Assembly: GCF_004300825.1 (NCBI RefSeq) | Contig: NZ_CP036250.1 | Span: 1,550,001 to 1,614,000 of the forward strand | Source: Egicoccus halophilus | Lineage (GTDB): Bacteria > Actinomycetota > Nitriliruptoria > Nitriliruptorales > Nitriliruptoraceae | Direction of reading: 5' to 3' | DNA length: 64,000 nt | Part shown: in pieces, positions 7,923 to 17,364 of the stretch | How positions within the stretch are numbered: position 1 is the first letter of the stretch | Layout: every line of letters begins with the position of its first letter | The notes under the pieces: generated by a model | What the model was told of the DNA's origin: nothing | Databases searched by the model: none | The model's input: the letters and a program-made list of their open reading frames with translations, nothing else | Made by a program: the position numbers and the translations under genes

Positions 7923-8687
7923 GTGAACCCCGTCTACACGATCGTCATCGGTCTCGTCATCACCCTGTTCCGCGTCCTGCGTTGGGACGTCCGGGTGCGC
8001 GGTCACGAGCACGTCCCGGCCACCGGACCCGGTGTCGTCGCGACCAACCACATCGGCTACCTCGACTTCGTGTTCGCCGGTTACGGGGTGCGCCACCAGG
8101 GCCGTCGCCGCCTCCGGTTCGTCGCCAAGCGCGAGGTCTTCGACCACCCGGTGTCGGGGCCGCTGATGCGGGCGATGGGGCACATCGCGGTCGACCGTGG
8201 GGGCAACACCCGCGTCGCGCTGCGCGAGGTGGCCGACGCGCTGGCGGCCGGGCACCTCGTCGGCATGTTCCCGGAGGGCACCATCAGCCGCTCCTTCGTG
8301 CCGCTGGCCGGCCGGCCCGGGGCGGCCCGCATGGCGATGGACGCCGGGGCGCCACTGATCCCGGGTGCGGTGTGGGGAACCCACCGGGTCTACACCAAGG
8401 GTCGCAAGCCGCGGCTGTTCCGTGGGCTGGTGGTCACCGTCGCGTTCGGTCCGCCGATCGCGTACACCCCCGACGAGGACGCGACCGCGGTCCACGAGCG
8501 TCTGATGGCGGCCGTCGCGGCGATGGTCGACGAACTGCAGCGCACCTACCCGCAGGCACCGTCGGGGCCCGACGACACCTGGTGGCAGCCAGCGCACCTC
8601 GGCGGGAGCGCGCCGACCGCCGAGCAGGCCGAGGCCGCCGCGCGCGCCGACCGCGAGCGCCTCCGTCGCGAGCGTCGCGGGTCGTGA
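7923..8687 (+). CDS. 1-acylglycerol-3-phosphate acyltransferase (PlsC-like)
   Basis: 254 residues. A short membrane-associated N-terminus ([16 protein letters not shown]) precedes the acyltransferase motifs NHIGYLD (NHxxxxD-type), RGGNTRVA and FPEGTISRS, then GAVWGTHRV. These fit PlsC, which acylates lysophosphatidate in phospholipid synthesis at the inner face of the membrane. GTG at 7923 is chosen because AAGGAG lies seven bases upstream; an ATG at 7866 has no ribosome site. The C-terminal 40 residues are charged and Ala/Arg-rich. Its stop overlaps the next start by 4 bp (GTGA), so it is co-translated with the RNA methyltransferase. Confidence 0.88.
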   Translation: MNPVYTIVIGLVITLFRVLRWDVRVRGHEHVPATGPGVVATNHIGYLDFVFAGYGVRHQGRRRLRFVAKREVFDHPVSGPLMRAMGHIAVDRGGNTRVALREVADALAAGHLVGMFPEGTISRSFVPLAGRPGAARMAMDAGAPLIPGAVWGTHRVYTKGRKPRLFRGLVVTVAFGPPIAYTPDEDATAVHERLMAAVAAMVDELQRTYPQAPSGPDDTWWQPAHLGGSAPTAEQAEAAARADRERLRRERRGS

Positions 8688-9520
8688 CCCTCGTCCGGAT
8701 CGACGATCCGCGCGACGAGCGTCTGGCCGACTACGCCGCCCTCAACGATCCGGCCCTGCGCAAGCGCTACGAGCATCGACTCGGCGTGTTCATCGCCGAG
8801 GGGCCCAATGTCGTCGGGGAGTTGCTGCGCTCGGCGTACCCCACCCGTTCGGTGCTCGTCGTCGAGGAGCAGCTCGCGGCGATGCGTGCCCCGCTCGCCG
8901 CGCACCCGGACCTGCCGGTGTACGTGGTGGCCCGCGACCTGCTCTACGAGCTGGTGCGGTTCAAGCTGCACCAGGGGGTGCTCGGTTGCGGCGGACGGCA
9001 GCCGGCGGTGCCGTTGGCGCAGGTGTTGTCCTCGGCCGACACCGTGCTCGTGCTCGAGGGGCTCAACGACCACGAGAACCTGGGCACGCTGTTCCGCTCC
9101 GCTCGTGGACTGGGTGCGGACGCGGTCCTGTTGGCGCCGGGCTGCGCCGATCCGCTCTACCGGCGCAGCGTGCGGGTCTCGATGGGCCACGTGCTGCACG
9201 TCCCCTTCGCCCGTGTCGACGCCCTGGAGACCAGCCTCCCGCAGCTGCACGCCGCCGGGTTTGCCACCGTCGCGCTGACGCCGCGCCCCGACGCGGTGGA
9301 CCTCGCCACGATGGCCCGTCCGGCCGCGCGCGTGGCGCTCCTGCTCGGTGCCGAGGGGCCCGGCCTCAGCGCGGGTGCCATCGGCGGGGCGAGCCGAGCC
9401 GCACGGATCGCGATGCACGACGGCGTGGACTCGTTGAACGTGGCGGCGGCCGGCGCGATCGCGCTGCACGCCCTAGGTTCGCGACCGCCCGACCCCCGCG
9501 CACCCTCGGAGCCCGCATGA
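8684..9520 (+). CDS. TrmH/SpoU-family RNA 2'-O-methyltransferase
   Basis: 278 residues. The N-terminal ~110 residues are a substrate-binding domain ([19 protein letters not shown]). The C-terminal SPOUT domain carries the three motifs: [28 protein letters not shown] and [14 protein letters not shown], the last forming the deep knot that binds S-adenosylmethionine. It methylates a ribose in rRNA or tRNA; the N-terminal domain resembles the 23S rRNA methyltransferase group (TsnR/RlmB-like), but the position modified cannot be told. It overlaps both neighbours by 4 bp. Confidence 0.9.
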   Translation: MTLVRIDDPRDERLADYAALNDPALRKRYEHRLGVFIAEGPNVVGELLRSAYPTRSVLVVEEQLAAMRAPLAAHPDLPVYVVARDLLYELVRFKLHQGVLGCGGRQPAVPLAQVLSSADTVLVLEGLNDHENLGTLFRSARGLGADAVLLAPGCADPLYRRSVRVSMGHVLHVPFARVDALETSLPQLHAAGFATVALTPRPDAVDLATMARPAARVALLLGAEGPGLSAGAIGGASRAARIAMHDGVDSLNVAAAGAIALHALGSRPPDPRAPSEPA

Positions 9521-10407
9521 GCAGCACCGCGCCCGCCACCGCGTCCGGCACGTTCGCCATCGGGGGCGACCTGACGGTCCACCGCCTCGGCTACGGGGCC
9601 ATGCGCATCACCGGACCGGGCATCTGGGGAGCACCGGCCGATCACGACGAGGCGGTACGGGTCCTGCGCCGCGCGGTCGAGCTCGGTGTCGACTTCATCG
9701 ACACGGCGGACAGCTATGGGCCGTTCGTCTCCGAGGACCTGATCCGCGAGGCGCTGCACTCCGGCGGTGCTGACCCCTACGACGGCGTGACCGTGGCGAC
9801 CAAGGCCGGCCTGATCCGCACCGGCCCCGACCGCTGGCACCAGTTGGGTCGCCCCGAGTACCTCCGCTTCGCCTGTGAGATGAGTCTGCGGCGCCTCGAC
9901 GTCGAACGGATCGAGCTGTTCCAGCTCCACCGCATCGACGACCAGGTGCCCGAACAGGAGCAGTTCGGGGTGCTCGCCGAGCTGCGCGACGAGGGCAAGA
10001 TCCGCCACGTCGGCCTCTCGGAGGTCGGCGTCGACGAGCTCGCGCGTGCGCAGCAGGTGCTGCCCGTCGCCACGGTGCAGAACCGCTACAACCTGCTCGA
10101 CCGCGGCTCGCAGGACGTCCTGGAACGCTGCGAGCGGGACGGCATCGGGTTCATCCCGTGGTTCCCCATCGCCACCGGGGACCTCGCTCGGGCGGGTGGC
10201 CCGCTCGACGAGCTCGCGTCGCGGACCGGCGCGACCCCCTCGCAGCTCGCCCTGGCCTGGCTGTTGCGGACCTCGCCCGTGCAGCTGCCGATCCCGGGGA
10301 CCTCGTCGGTCGCGCATCTCGAGGAGAACGTGGCGGCGTCCGAGGTCGAGCTCTCCGACGACGACGTGGCCGCGCTCGACGCGCTCGCCGATGGGCACGG
10401 TCGCTGA
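9517..10407 (+). CDS. Aldo/keto reductase
   Basis: 296 residues forming a TIM barrel. The catalytic tetrad is visible: Asp in FIDTADSYG with its Tyr, Lys in VATKAG and His in FQLHRID. The NADP-binding end is [18 protein letters not shown]. Family members reduce aldehydes or ketones with NADPH; the substrate is unknown. The ATG at 9517 overlaps the stop of the methyltransferase gene (ATGA). The stop lies about 90 bp before DUF554, which has its own -10-like element. Confidence 0.9.
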   Translation: MSSTAPATASGTFAIGGDLTVHRLGYGAMRITGPGIWGAPADHDEAVRVLRRAVELGVDFIDTADSYGPFVSEDLIREALHSGGADPYDGVTVATKAGLIRTGPDRWHQLGRPEYLRFACEMSLRRLDVERIELFQLHRIDDQVPEQEQFGVLAELRDEGKIRHVGLSEVGVDELARAQQVLPVATVQNRYNLLDRGSQDVLERCERDGIGFIPWFPIATGDLARAGGPLDELASRTGATPSQLALAWLLRTSPVQLPIPGTSSVAHLEENVAASEVELSDDDVAALDALADGHGR

Positions 10408-10483
10408 TCGACGCCGCTCGCCGGTCGTGTCGTCGGTGGTCTCGTCGATCGACACGGCGCACCGGCCGGTCACGGGCAGCGGC

Positions 10484-10489
10484 TACCTT
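10484..10489 (+). promoter_or_regulatory. Candidate -10 element of the DUF554 gene
   Basis: TACCTT lies nine bases before the GTG at 10499, which lacks a ribosome site. This spacing would fit a leaderless or near-leaderless transcript. Pattern only. Confidence 0.35.
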
Positions 10490-10498
10490 GCGCCCGTC

Positions 10499-11326
10499 GT
10501 GACCGGAACCCTGCTCAACGTCGGCGCCATCGTGGTGGGCGCCCTGGCCGGCGCCGCGCTCGGCGGCCGGCTGCCGGCGCGTGTGCGCGGCTCGGTGACC
10601 GACGTGCTCGGGCTGTTCGTGGTGGTGCTCGGCATCGCCGACGCGCTCACGACGTTCGGGCCGGAGCTCGGGGACCGGCTCGGTCGCGGTGCTGTGCTGC
10701 TCGTCCTCGGGTCGCTGCTGGTGGGCGGCATCCTCGGGGAGCTCGTCGACGTCGAGGGCCGCCTGACCCGGGCCGGCGAGCGGCTGCGGGACCTCGTGCT
10801 CGGAAGCGCGTCGGTCCCGACCGTGGCCGCTGACGCTCCCGGTTCCCGACGCGTCGGCGGTCCCGTCGGATCCGACCCGGTCCCGGGGGACCTCGACACC
10901 GCTGCTCCCGACAGCGACGACCGACGGGCCCGTTTCGTCGAGGGCTTCGTGGTCACCACGCTGCTGGTGTGCGTCGGGCCACTGGCCGTGCTCGGTGCGA
11001 TCGAGGACGGGCTGACCGGCAGCATCCAGTTGCTGTCGGTGAAGTCGGTGCTCGACGGCTTCGCGGCGCTGGCCTTCGCGTCGGCGCTCGGCCTGGGCGT
11101 CGCCTTCGCCGCCGTGCCGCTGCTGGTCTACCAGGGCGGGCTGACGTTGGCGGCCGCTGCGCTCGGTCCGGTCGCCACCGAGGTGATGATCGCGGCCATC
11201 GGGGCGGTCGGTGGTTTCCTCGTGATCGGGATCGGGCTGCGGCTGCTCGACCTCCGGCCGATCCGCGTCGCGAACTTCCTGCCGGCACTGGTCGTCGCCC
11301 CGCTCGCCGTCGCGCTGTGGCCCTGA
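10499..11326 (+). CDS. DUF554-family membrane protein
   Basis: 275 residues, mostly hydrophobic with about seven membrane segments. It begins VTGTLLNVGAIVVGALAGAALG, the typical DUF554 N-terminus, and contains FVVTTLLVCVGPLAVLGAIEDG, SVKSVLDGFAALAFASALG and LLDLRPIRVANFLPALVVAP, all characteristic of the family. A hydrophilic Pro/Asp/Arg-rich insert of ~45 residues (about 100-140) is longer than I expect for the family. Function unknown; transport is usually suggested. The GTG start has no ribosome site but a TACCTT element nine bases upstream. Confidence 0.85.
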   Translation: MTGTLLNVGAIVVGALAGAALGGRLPARVRGSVTDVLGLFVVVLGIADALTTFGPELGDRLGRGAVLLVLGSLLVGGILGELVDVEGRLTRAGERLRDLVLGSASVPTVAADAPGSRRVGGPVGSDPVPGDLDTAAPDSDDRRARFVEGFVVTTLLVCVGPLAVLGAIEDGLTGSIQLLSVKSVLDGFAALAFASALGLGVAFAAVPLLVYQGGLTLAAAALGPVATEVMIAAIGAVGGFLVIGIGLRLLDLRPIRVANFLPALVVAPLAVALWP

Positions 11327-11354
11327 GGTCGGTGCACGTACGCGCTCGGTGGCT

Positions 11355-11765
11355 TCAGGTCAGCGCCGCCAGCGCGCACAGCCGTGCCTCGGTGTCGGCG
11401 AGCAGCCAACCCTCGACGAGCCGCACCCGGCCGACCTCGTACTCGTGCGCGACCTCCGCCGCCAGGGCGTCCAGCAGCACCTCGTCGGGCACGCGGTCCG
11501 CGGCGGCCACGCTCCCGACGCCGGGTACCAGCTGACGGGCGAGGCTCGACGAGGTGGTGCCTGGCGGCAGCTCGCCCAGCACGGCCCGGCCGAGCGGTCG
11601 CAGGGCGTTCCGGTCGAACAGCGTGAGCAGTCGGTTGGCGAGTGGGTCGGGGCCGCCCGCCGGTGCGTCGAGCACGACCCGTCCGACGGCGGGAAGGGTC
11701 GCCGCCGTCAACACCAGGGCGCCGCCGAGCAGTTGGCGGCGGGACAGGGTCGGGCCGGTGGCCAT
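11355..11765 (-). CDS. Tat-exported gluconate 2-dehydrogenase subunit 3-like protein
   Basis: 136 residues. The N-terminus has a twin-arginine signal, LSRRQLLGGALVLTAATLP, followed by a small domain of the type annotated as gluconate 2-dehydrogenase subunit 3 (LTLFDRNALRPLGRAVLG). Such small subunits pair with GMC-family flavoprotein dehydrogenases and are thought to carry the folded partner through the Tat system. Fittingly, its ATG at 11765 overlaps the last base of the GMC gene's stop (TGATG). No cytochrome c subunit is present. It is the last gene of the minus-strand operon 15436-11355. Confidence 0.75.
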   Translation of the reverse strand: MATGPTLSRRQLLGGALVLTAATLPAVGRVVLDAPAGGPDPLANRLLTLFDRNALRPLGRAVLGELPPGTTSSSLARQLVPGVGSVAAADRVPDEVLLDALAAEVAHEYEVGRVRLVEGWLLADTEARLCALAALT

Positions 11766-13249
11766 CAGCGCAGCTCCCGCAGGTGGTCGGCCAGCCGCAG
11801 GCTCAGCGCGACGATCGTGAAGGTCGGATTGGCGTACCCGCCGGTCGGGAACACCGACGAGCCCGCGACGTACAGGCCCTCGCTGCCGTGCACGCGACCG
11901 TCCGGATCGACGACCCCCGCGGCGGGGTCCTCGCTCATCCGGGTCGTGCCCATGTGGTGGTTTCCGCCCTTGACGTAGAGCTCCTGCCGGTCGTGCACGA
12001 GACTGTGCACCCGGCCGACACCGACGTCGGCCAGGCCGGCCGCCAGCAGCTCCATCGCGGAGCGCAGGGTGTCGTGGTCGCGCGGGAGCAGCTGCCAGGA
12101 CTGCTGGCTGACCGGCTGTCCCAGCGCGTCCCGTCGGGCACCGGTGACCTGGATCCGGCTCTGGGCGTTGGGCAACTGTTCGGCCATCAACTCGACGTGG
12201 TAGGCCCGCAGGGTGCGCTCGGGCCCCTGCAGCCGCCCCCGCAACTGCTCGATCCCGGCGAGTCCCGGCAGTGACGAGCGCACCGAGGCCTGGTCGGTCT
12301 CGTCCACCTCGCGAAGGATCGCCGTCACGTTGTTCATGCCCCGCTGCGTCCGGCTCTCCTCGCGGAACGTGAACGTCGCGCGGACCGTTGCGTCCTGCGC
12401 GATGGGCTGCTCCCGGGTGTAGAACGACAGGTCGAGGTCCGGGTCGCACAACAGATAGCCGGCATCGGCGTGCGGGTGCTCCATGAAGCAGCATCCCACC
12501 AATCCACCACGGTCACCGCGCACGCGCCCGTCCGCGTCGGGCGAGTTGAGCAGGAGACGGGCGTTCTCGATGCCGCCCGTGGCCAGGACGACGGTGTCGG
12601 CGTGCACCTGCTGGGTGGTGCCGTCGAACTGGGCCGTGCGCACCCCGGTCACCCGGTTCCGGTCGCCGAGCAACTCGACGACGTTGGCGTGCAGGTACAC
12701 CCGCACGCCGGCGTCGGCGAGGTCCTGGCCGTACGCACGGCCGAACACCGTGGGTGGGCTGCGGAACAGCACGTCGTTGCGCAGGTGACCATGCTCGAGT
12801 GCCAGCAGGGAACGGCCGGTCTGCTCGGCCCAGCGTTCGGGCTCGTAGCGGGCGTCGCCGAGTTGCAGCAGTTCGTGCGTGCGCGGGTAGTACCCCCGAA
12901 GGTCGTCCTCGTCGATGGGCCAGCCCGGCAACGAGCCCGAGGGCGCGACGGCGAAGTCCGACCGGTCGAGTGGGCGTGACACCCCCTCCCAGTGGTTGCT
13001 CGATCCGCCGAAGTAGCGCAGCCGGCTGACGTCGAGCGGTCGGTCCGCGTAGCCGACGACGTCACCGGCGTACAGCGCCTGGACCTCGGCGTCGAACCGC
13101 TCGCCGCCGCCCTCGAGCAACGCCACCTCGGCACCGGCCTCGGCCAGGTGCAGCGCGAGCGTGATGCCCGCCGGCCCGCCGCCGACGATGCACACGTCGG
13201 CGCGGAGGACCGCGCCGTCGCCGTGGTCGCGGAGGTCCTCGAAGCTCAC
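11765..13249 (-). CDS. GMC-family FAD-dependent oxidoreductase
   Basis: 494 residues. The FAD-binding site is VCIVGGGPAGITLALHLAEAG with EGGG for the second strand; then RYFGGSSNHWEG, VVLATGGIENARLLL and the C-terminal GMC block GGNHHMGTTRMSEDP, FPTGGYANPTFT. The two adjacent His in GNHHMG occupy the place of a catalytic His. Such enzymes oxidise alcohols or sugars, passing electrons to quinone or cytochrome. It has no signal of its own; export would rely on the adjoining Tat-signal subunit. GTG at 13249 has AGGAG five bases upstream and overlaps the previous stop by 4 bp. Confidence 0.88.
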   Translation of the reverse strand: MSFEDLRDHGDGAVLRADVCIVGGGPAGITLALHLAEAGAEVALLEGGGERFDAEVQALYAGDVVGYADRPLDVSRLRYFGGSSNHWEGVSRPLDRSDFAVAPSGSLPGWPIDEDDLRGYYPRTHELLQLGDARYEPERWAEQTGRSLLALEHGHLRNDVLFRSPPTVFGRAYGQDLADAGVRVYLHANVVELLGDRNRVTGVRTAQFDGTTQQVHADTVVLATGGIENARLLLNSPDADGRVRGDRGGLVGCCFMEHPHADAGYLLCDPDLDLSFYTREQPIAQDATVRATFTFREESRTQRGMNNVTAILREVDETDQASVRSSLPGLAGIEQLRGRLQGPERTLRAYHVELMAEQLPNAQSRIQVTGARRDALGQPVSQQSWQLLPRDHDTLRSAMELLAAGLADVGVGRVHSLVHDRQELYVKGGNHHMGTTRMSEDPAAGVVDPDGRVHGSEGLYVAGSSVFPTGGYANPTFTIVALSLRLADHLRELR

Positions 13250-14028
13250 GCCGGCTCCTGGGCGAGGGGGCGTCGCGCCGTCGGCGCGTCCGACACGTCC
13301 GACCCGGTCGCTGACGCGGCCGGGTCGCGGCCGCTGGTCGACGCGACGGCCGTGGTCAGGGCGATCAGCGCCGCGATCGCCACGGCGGTGGCGAGACTGT
13401 CGCGAATCTCGCCCGTGGGAACCGCCCGCACCAGGTCGGCGCCGAGCCCCGGGCCACCGAGCATGCCGGCGAGCAGGACGACCGCCAGCGAGACGAGCAG
13501 GGTGGGCAGCATCCGCGGGAACCGGTCGTGTGGCGCGGCTGCCCCGACCGCGGCCGCCAGCGCCGTGGCCGCCACGGCGGCCAGCACCCAGGTCCGTCCG
13601 AGCAGGATCGCCCAGCCGGTCAGGCCGACCGGCACGAGGGCCGACACGAGCGGCACCAGGACCTGCCGGCGGCGCAGCGCAGCGGGCAGTCGGGGCGCCG
13701 ATCGGGCCGTCCAGCGGGCCACGGCGGCCAACGGCCATGCCAACAGGGCGACGAGTGTCGCGTGCAGCGCGGTGGCGGCGGTGGCCGACCACAGCCCGGT
13801 CGCGGCGGCGAGGTGGATCGACCCGGCGGCGACGGCCCCGGCGAACGGGAACCGCAGGCGCCAGACGCCGAGACCCACCACGACCGCCACCAGGGTCACG
13901 GGCAGCGCCCCCAGCAACTCACCGACGGTCCTGGCCAGCTCCTGCAGGGCGCCGTCGAGGTCGGTGGCGGCCGGTACCAGGCGGCGCTGCAGCGCCTCGG
14001 CCGCGACGAAGGGGACGGGGACGTTCAC
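13246..14028 (-). CDS. Multi-pass membrane protein of the HTTM/GMC operon, unknown family
   Basis: 260 residues with about seven to eight membrane segments (for example LGALPVTLVAVVVGLGVWRL, LVPLVSALVPVGLTGWAILL, LPTLLVSLAVVLLAGMLGG). The C-terminus is a short polar tail. I do not recognise a family. GTG at 14028 has GGAGG seven bases upstream. It overlaps the HTTM gene before it and the GMC gene after it by 4 bp each, so it must be translated with them and probably belongs to the same membrane complex. A quinone-facing anchor is one guess, unsupported by any motif. Confidence 0.75.
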   Translation of the reverse strand: MNVPVPFVAAEALQRRLVPAATDLDGALQELARTVGELLGALPVTLVAVVVGLGVWRLRFPFAGAVAAGSIHLAAATGLWSATAATALHATLVALLAWPLAAVARWTARSAPRLPAALRRRQVLVPLVSALVPVGLTGWAILLGRTWVLAAVAATALAAAVGAAAPHDRFPRMLPTLLVSLAVVLLAGMLGGPGLGADLVRAVPTGEIRDSLATAVAIAALIALTTAVASTSGRDPAASATGSDVSDAPTARRPLAQEPA

Positions 14029-14969
14029 ACGGGCACCTCCGCGGACGGTCGGCGACCACGGATCGTCGTCGACAGACCCGGCCAGCGCTGCTCCAGCCGG
14101 CGCAGGCCGACCTCCGTGTCGAAGAAGACCAGGTAGCACACCACGAAGCCGAAGAACTCGGTGCCGATCAGCACGAAGGAGACGACGTGGAAGCTGCCCA
14201 GCACCGCGAGCACGACGTTGCGCGACCGACCCTTGGTGAACGCGAGGAACGCCAGCGCCTCGGCCAGGAGGGTGACCGACTGCAGCACGACGAGCAGTTC
14301 CCGCTGACGCGAGAGGAGCGTCGCCAGCGTGCCGCCGGCGTCGCGCAGGTGCATGGCCAGGACCGGCTGGAGCGGCCAGGAGGGTCCGGTGTTGTCCAGC
14401 TTGGCGTAGACCGACAGCAGGTAGGACGCGACCACCACGACGCCCACGACACGAAGGGCCCAACCGGCGAGCGGGTCGGCGTCCGCCTCGGTCGCGACGA
14501 CGCGGCGACGTCGGCGGAGCGCGTCACGGCCGAGCCTGGCGCCGGCCGGCGCCACGGCCAGGACGAACAGGGCGAAGACGACCGGGATCTTGCCGTGGTT
14601 GATCTTGCCCCAGGAGTTGAAGACCGCCCAGAAGTAGAGGTACAGCGGCGCGGCCACGGCCAGTGCGATCCGGGTGCGCCACCCGATCGCGGCAGCGGCC
14701 AGGCTGGTCAGCAGCAGCCCGAACAACGCCGAGAACGCCCCGGTCGGCAGGACCGGGTGCACGTCGAGGCCCATGAGCGAGAACCCGGCGAGCAGGTAGA
14801 CCGGGTCGAAGAAGACCGGGGCGACCGACGGGTAGCCGAGCAGGTAGCGACTGGCGACCACGACGTCGAGGAACGCGAAGACGCTCACGGCGACACGGAA
14901 GATCGCGAGCCGCTCGAGCGGGACGGCCGGGAACCAGAACGCCTGCCAGCGTCGGGTCAACGTTGCCAC
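14025..14969 (-). CDS. HTTM-domain membrane protein (vitamin K-dependent gamma-carboxylase-like)
   Basis: 314 residues. It starts RRWQAFWFPAVPLERLAIFR, the usual opening of HTTM proteins, followed by several membrane helices, FNSWGKINHGKIPVVFALF, and YAKLDNTGPSWPL, the conserved W/N-rich blocks of bacterial HTTM proteins. The domain is shared with vitamin K-dependent gamma-carboxylase, but bacterial roles are mostly unknown; several are thought to act with quinols. GTG at 14969 lies inside the end of the upstream gene (13-bp overlap). Co-occurrence with a GMC flavoenzyme suggests a membrane redox function. Confidence 0.85.
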   Translation of the reverse strand: MATLTRRWQAFWFPAVPLERLAIFRVAVSVFAFLDVVVASRYLLGYPSVAPVFFDPVYLLAGFSLMGLDVHPVLPTGAFSALFGLLLTSLAAAAIGWRTRIALAVAAPLYLYFWAVFNSWGKINHGKIPVVFALFVLAVAPAGARLGRDALRRRRRVVATEADADPLAGWALRVVGVVVVASYLLSVYAKLDNTGPSWPLQPVLAMHLRDAGGTLATLLSRQRELLVVLQSVTLLAEALAFLAFTKGRSRNVVLAVLGSFHVVSFVLIGTEFFGFVVCYLVFFDTEVGLRRLEQRWPGLSTTIRGRRPSAEVPV

Positions 14970-15436
14970 GCGCTGACCTCCCGGACGCGCGGGCGGTCGT
15001 CGGTGGATCCCGTGCGGAGTTCGACCAGCCGCAGACCCGATACCCGGGTGTCGTGTCGATCGGCGAGGACGTCGGCCAGCACGCGCAGTTCGTCGTCGAT
15101 CGGTTCCCCCTCCTCGACCTGTCGGGCGAGCCCGCCGAGGTGGGACTTGAGCTGCAGCCGGGTCAGACCGTAGTCGCCCGGGGCGACGACACGCTCGGGA
15201 GCGCTTCCGGTCAGCAACCGCCACTCGACCTGCTCGCCGTCGGTCGGGCGCGAGAACATCGCGTAGGCGGTGACCGGATAGGCCCGGTCGTTGTTGCGGA
15301 TCGCCGCCGTCGCCTGCACGAGCAGCCACAGCACGGTGAGGGCCGACAGGGCGACGAAGACCCACGGTCGGTGACGCGCGACCCGCGGGACGGACGTCGG
15401 CGAGCCCTCCCGCGCCGGGTCGTTCGAGGTGCCCAC
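14957..15436 (-). CDS. Single-pass membrane protein, first gene of the HTTM/GMC operon
   Basis: 159 residues: a short Arg-rich N-terminus, one membrane segment (WVFVALSALTVLWLLVQA) and an external or periplasmic-like domain of ~110 residues containing YPVTAYAMFSRP and EWRLLTGSAPERV. Sequences like this often stand next to HTTM proteins, but I know no function. GTG at 15436 is chosen because GGAG lies four to five bases upstream and the frame continues without a better start. It overlaps the HTTM gene by 13 bp. The region upstream (15437-15672) is the divergent promoter region of this operon. Confidence 0.75.
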   Translation of the reverse strand: MGTSNDPAREGSPTSVPRVARHRPWVFVALSALTVLWLLVQATAAIRNNDRAYPVTAYAMFSRPTDGEQVEWRLLTGSAPERVVAPGDYGLTRLQLKSHLGGLARQVEEGEPIDDELRVLADVLADRHDTRVSGLRLVELRTGSTDDRPRVREVSAWQR

Positions 15437-15672
15437 GGATCTCCACTCCACGCCTGCGGCAAGCTCCGGTGGAGCGTCGACCCACGTCCGCCGTGGCAGT
15501 CGCGCTCCGACCGCGCCCGGCGCCCGCCACACCTGGCCCGGAACGCTCCCACGTCCACGGTCGTCGCGCCCGCCTCGCGCGAGCAACGCGCGTCGACGAC
15601 CGTGATCGTCGTCGGGTCGTTGCGCCCGGCGGCCTCGACGGGAACAGTCGGCGTGCGTGCAAGGGGGGCGAC

Positions 15673-16122
15673 GTGCGGGGTTCGTGGATCGGTCGGGCGC
15701 TGTTGCTGGTTCCGGTGTTGTTGGCCGGTGTCGGGGCGGGCATGGTGGTCGCCGTGGTCTCCGGGGATCCGGCCGCAGGGGGCGGGCTCGCGGGGGTGGT
15801 GAGCCTGCTCGGGGCGTTGCGGGCGTTGCGGACCGGGGCGCGCATCGAACCGACACGCGACCGGGTCTGCGTGCGGACCTTCTGGCGCACGCACCGGGTG
15901 CCGCTCGACGCCCTCGAACGGGTCGACGCCGACGGACGCACCGAGTCCGGAACGCCGGCCGTGCGGTTCCTCCTCCGCGACGGACGCGAGTACGGCTCGC
16001 TGGCGCTGGCCTACCTCGCCGAGCAGGCTGCGAAGGGATTGGCCGCCGACCTGCGGCAGGCGCTCGACGGGCGTCCCGTCGAGGTCGTCCTGCCTGCCAC
16101 GGCCCTCCGTCGGGCCGGTTGA
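15673..16122 (+). CDS. Two-TM protein with PH-like domain
   Basis: 149 residues. Two membrane segments at ~8-50 (LLLVPVLLAGVGAGMVVAVV; GLAGVVSLLGALRAL) are followed by a beta-rich part, RIEPTRDRVCVRTFWRTHR, VPLDALERVDAD and VRFLLRDGREYGSLAL, resembling small bacterial PH-like domains. Role unknown. GTG at 15673 has the strong ribosome site AAGGGGGG eight bases upstream. It is divergent from the HTTM/GMC operon and lies 67 bp before the AI-2E permease gene. Confidence 0.7.
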   Translation: MRGSWIGRALLLVPVLLAGVGAGMVVAVVSGDPAAGGGLAGVVSLLGALRALRTGARIEPTRDRVCVRTFWRTHRVPLDALERVDADGRTESGTPAVRFLLRDGREYGSLALAYLAEQAAKGLAADLRQALDGRPVEVVLPATALRRAG

Positions 16123-16189
16123 GGGCCGCCTGGCGCTGCGGCTGTTCTAGGCTCGCGCGCGTCGGGGCGGACGGGCGAGCGAGGCACGG

Positions 16190-17362
16190 TTGACGGGTCC
16201 GGTGCGGGAGCAGGACCGGGTGCCGTCGTGGCTGGCCACGGCCGCGGCGTGGGCCTGGCGTCTGCTGCTGCTGGTGCTGGCCGCGGCGGTCGTCGTCCAG
16301 GTCGCGACGAGACTGTCGCTGGTCACCGTGCCGCTGCTGGTCGCCCTGATCCTGGCCACGCTGGCCGGACCACCGACCCGGCGCCTGGTTCGGGCCGGGT
16401 GGCGTCCCGCCTTCGCCGCCTTCGTGGTCGTGTTCGGCGGGGTCGCGCTCGTGCTCGGTGCGTTGCTCGCGCTCGTGCCGCTGCTCGTGGCGCAGACCCG
16501 CGAGCTCGTACCGACCGTGCTGGTGGCCGTGCAGGACCTGCTCGACTGGCTCGAGGGCGGTCCGCTCGGGTTCGATCCGGTACAGCTGCAGCAGTTCGGG
16601 GAACAGGCCCTGCAGCAGTTCGAGCAGCAGACCGGTGCCCTGGCGATGGGAGCGCTGCTCGCCCTGGTCACCGCGGTCGAGTTCGCGGTCGCGCTGATCC
16701 TCGCGCTGGTGCTGCTGTTCTTCCTGGTCAAGGACGCCGACCGGTTGTCGGGCTGGTGCCTGGCGCGGGCGCCCGAAGCGCACCGGGACACCCTGCGTGG
16801 CGTCGGGCAGCGCGCCTGGGACGCCCTGGCCGGCTACGTGCGGGGGACGGCCCTGGTGGCCGCGATCGACGCGATCGGCATCGCGATCGGCCTGGCCGTC
16901 GTCGGCGTGCCCCTCGTGCTGCCGTTGGCGGCGCTGGTGTTCATCGGCGGTTTCGTGCCGATCATCGGGGCGTTCGTGTCCGGGTTGCTGGCCGTGTTGG
17001 TGGCGCTCGCCGACGGCGGCCCCACCACGGCGCTGATCGTGCTGGCGATCGTGATCGCCGTGCAACAGGTCGAGTCCGACGTCCTGCAGCCGCTGATCAT
17101 GCGCCGCCTGGTCGCCGTGCCGCTGCATCCGATCATGGTGCTGGCCGTGCTGGTGGCCGGCACCGTGCTGGTCGGCGTGGTCGGGGCCTTCCTGGCGGTC
17201 CCACTGGCTGCGGTGGCGTCCGCGGTCGCCAACGAGCTGCGGCTGCGTCACCAGACCGACGTCGGTGGACCACGTCCGCTGGGCGGGCGCCGTGGAGAGC
17301 TCGACGAGGACCCCTCGCCGGTCCTGCCTTCGTGGCGGAGCCGGCGACGACGACGGAACTGA
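16190..17362 (+). CDS. AI-2E family (TqsA/YdiK-like) transporter
   Basis: 390 residues with about eight membrane segments arranged as in AI-2E proteins: three N-terminal helices, an amphipathic soluble stretch (LLDWLEGGPLGFDPVQLQQF), then FFLVKDADRLSGW, YVRGTALVAAIDAIGIAIGL, FVPIIGAFVSGLLAVLVAL and QQVESDVLQPLIMRRLVAV, all typical family blocks. Members export autoinducer-2 or act as ion/H+ antiporters; the substrate here is unknown. TTG at 16190 has GAGG six bases upstream. A TAGGCT -10-like element lies at about 16148. The C-terminus is an Arg-rich tail. Confidence 0.9.
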   Translation: MTGPVREQDRVPSWLATAAAWAWRLLLLVLAAAVVVQVATRLSLVTVPLLVALILATLAGPPTRRLVRAGWRPAFAAFVVVFGGVALVLGALLALVPLLVAQTRELVPTVLVAVQDLLDWLEGGPLGFDPVQLQQFGEQALQQFEQQTGALAMGALLALVTAVEFAVALILALVLLFFLVKDADRLSGWCLARAPEAHRDTLRGVGQRAWDALAGYVRGTALVAAIDAIGIAIGLAVVGVPLVLPLAALVFIGGFVPIIGAFVSGLLAVLVALADGGPTTALIVLAIVIAVQQVESDVLQPLIMRRLVAVPLHPIMVLAVLVAGTVLVGVVGAFLAVPLAAVASAVANELRLRHQTDVGGPRPLGGRRGELDEDPSPVLPSWRSRRRRRN

Positions 17363-17364
17363 CG

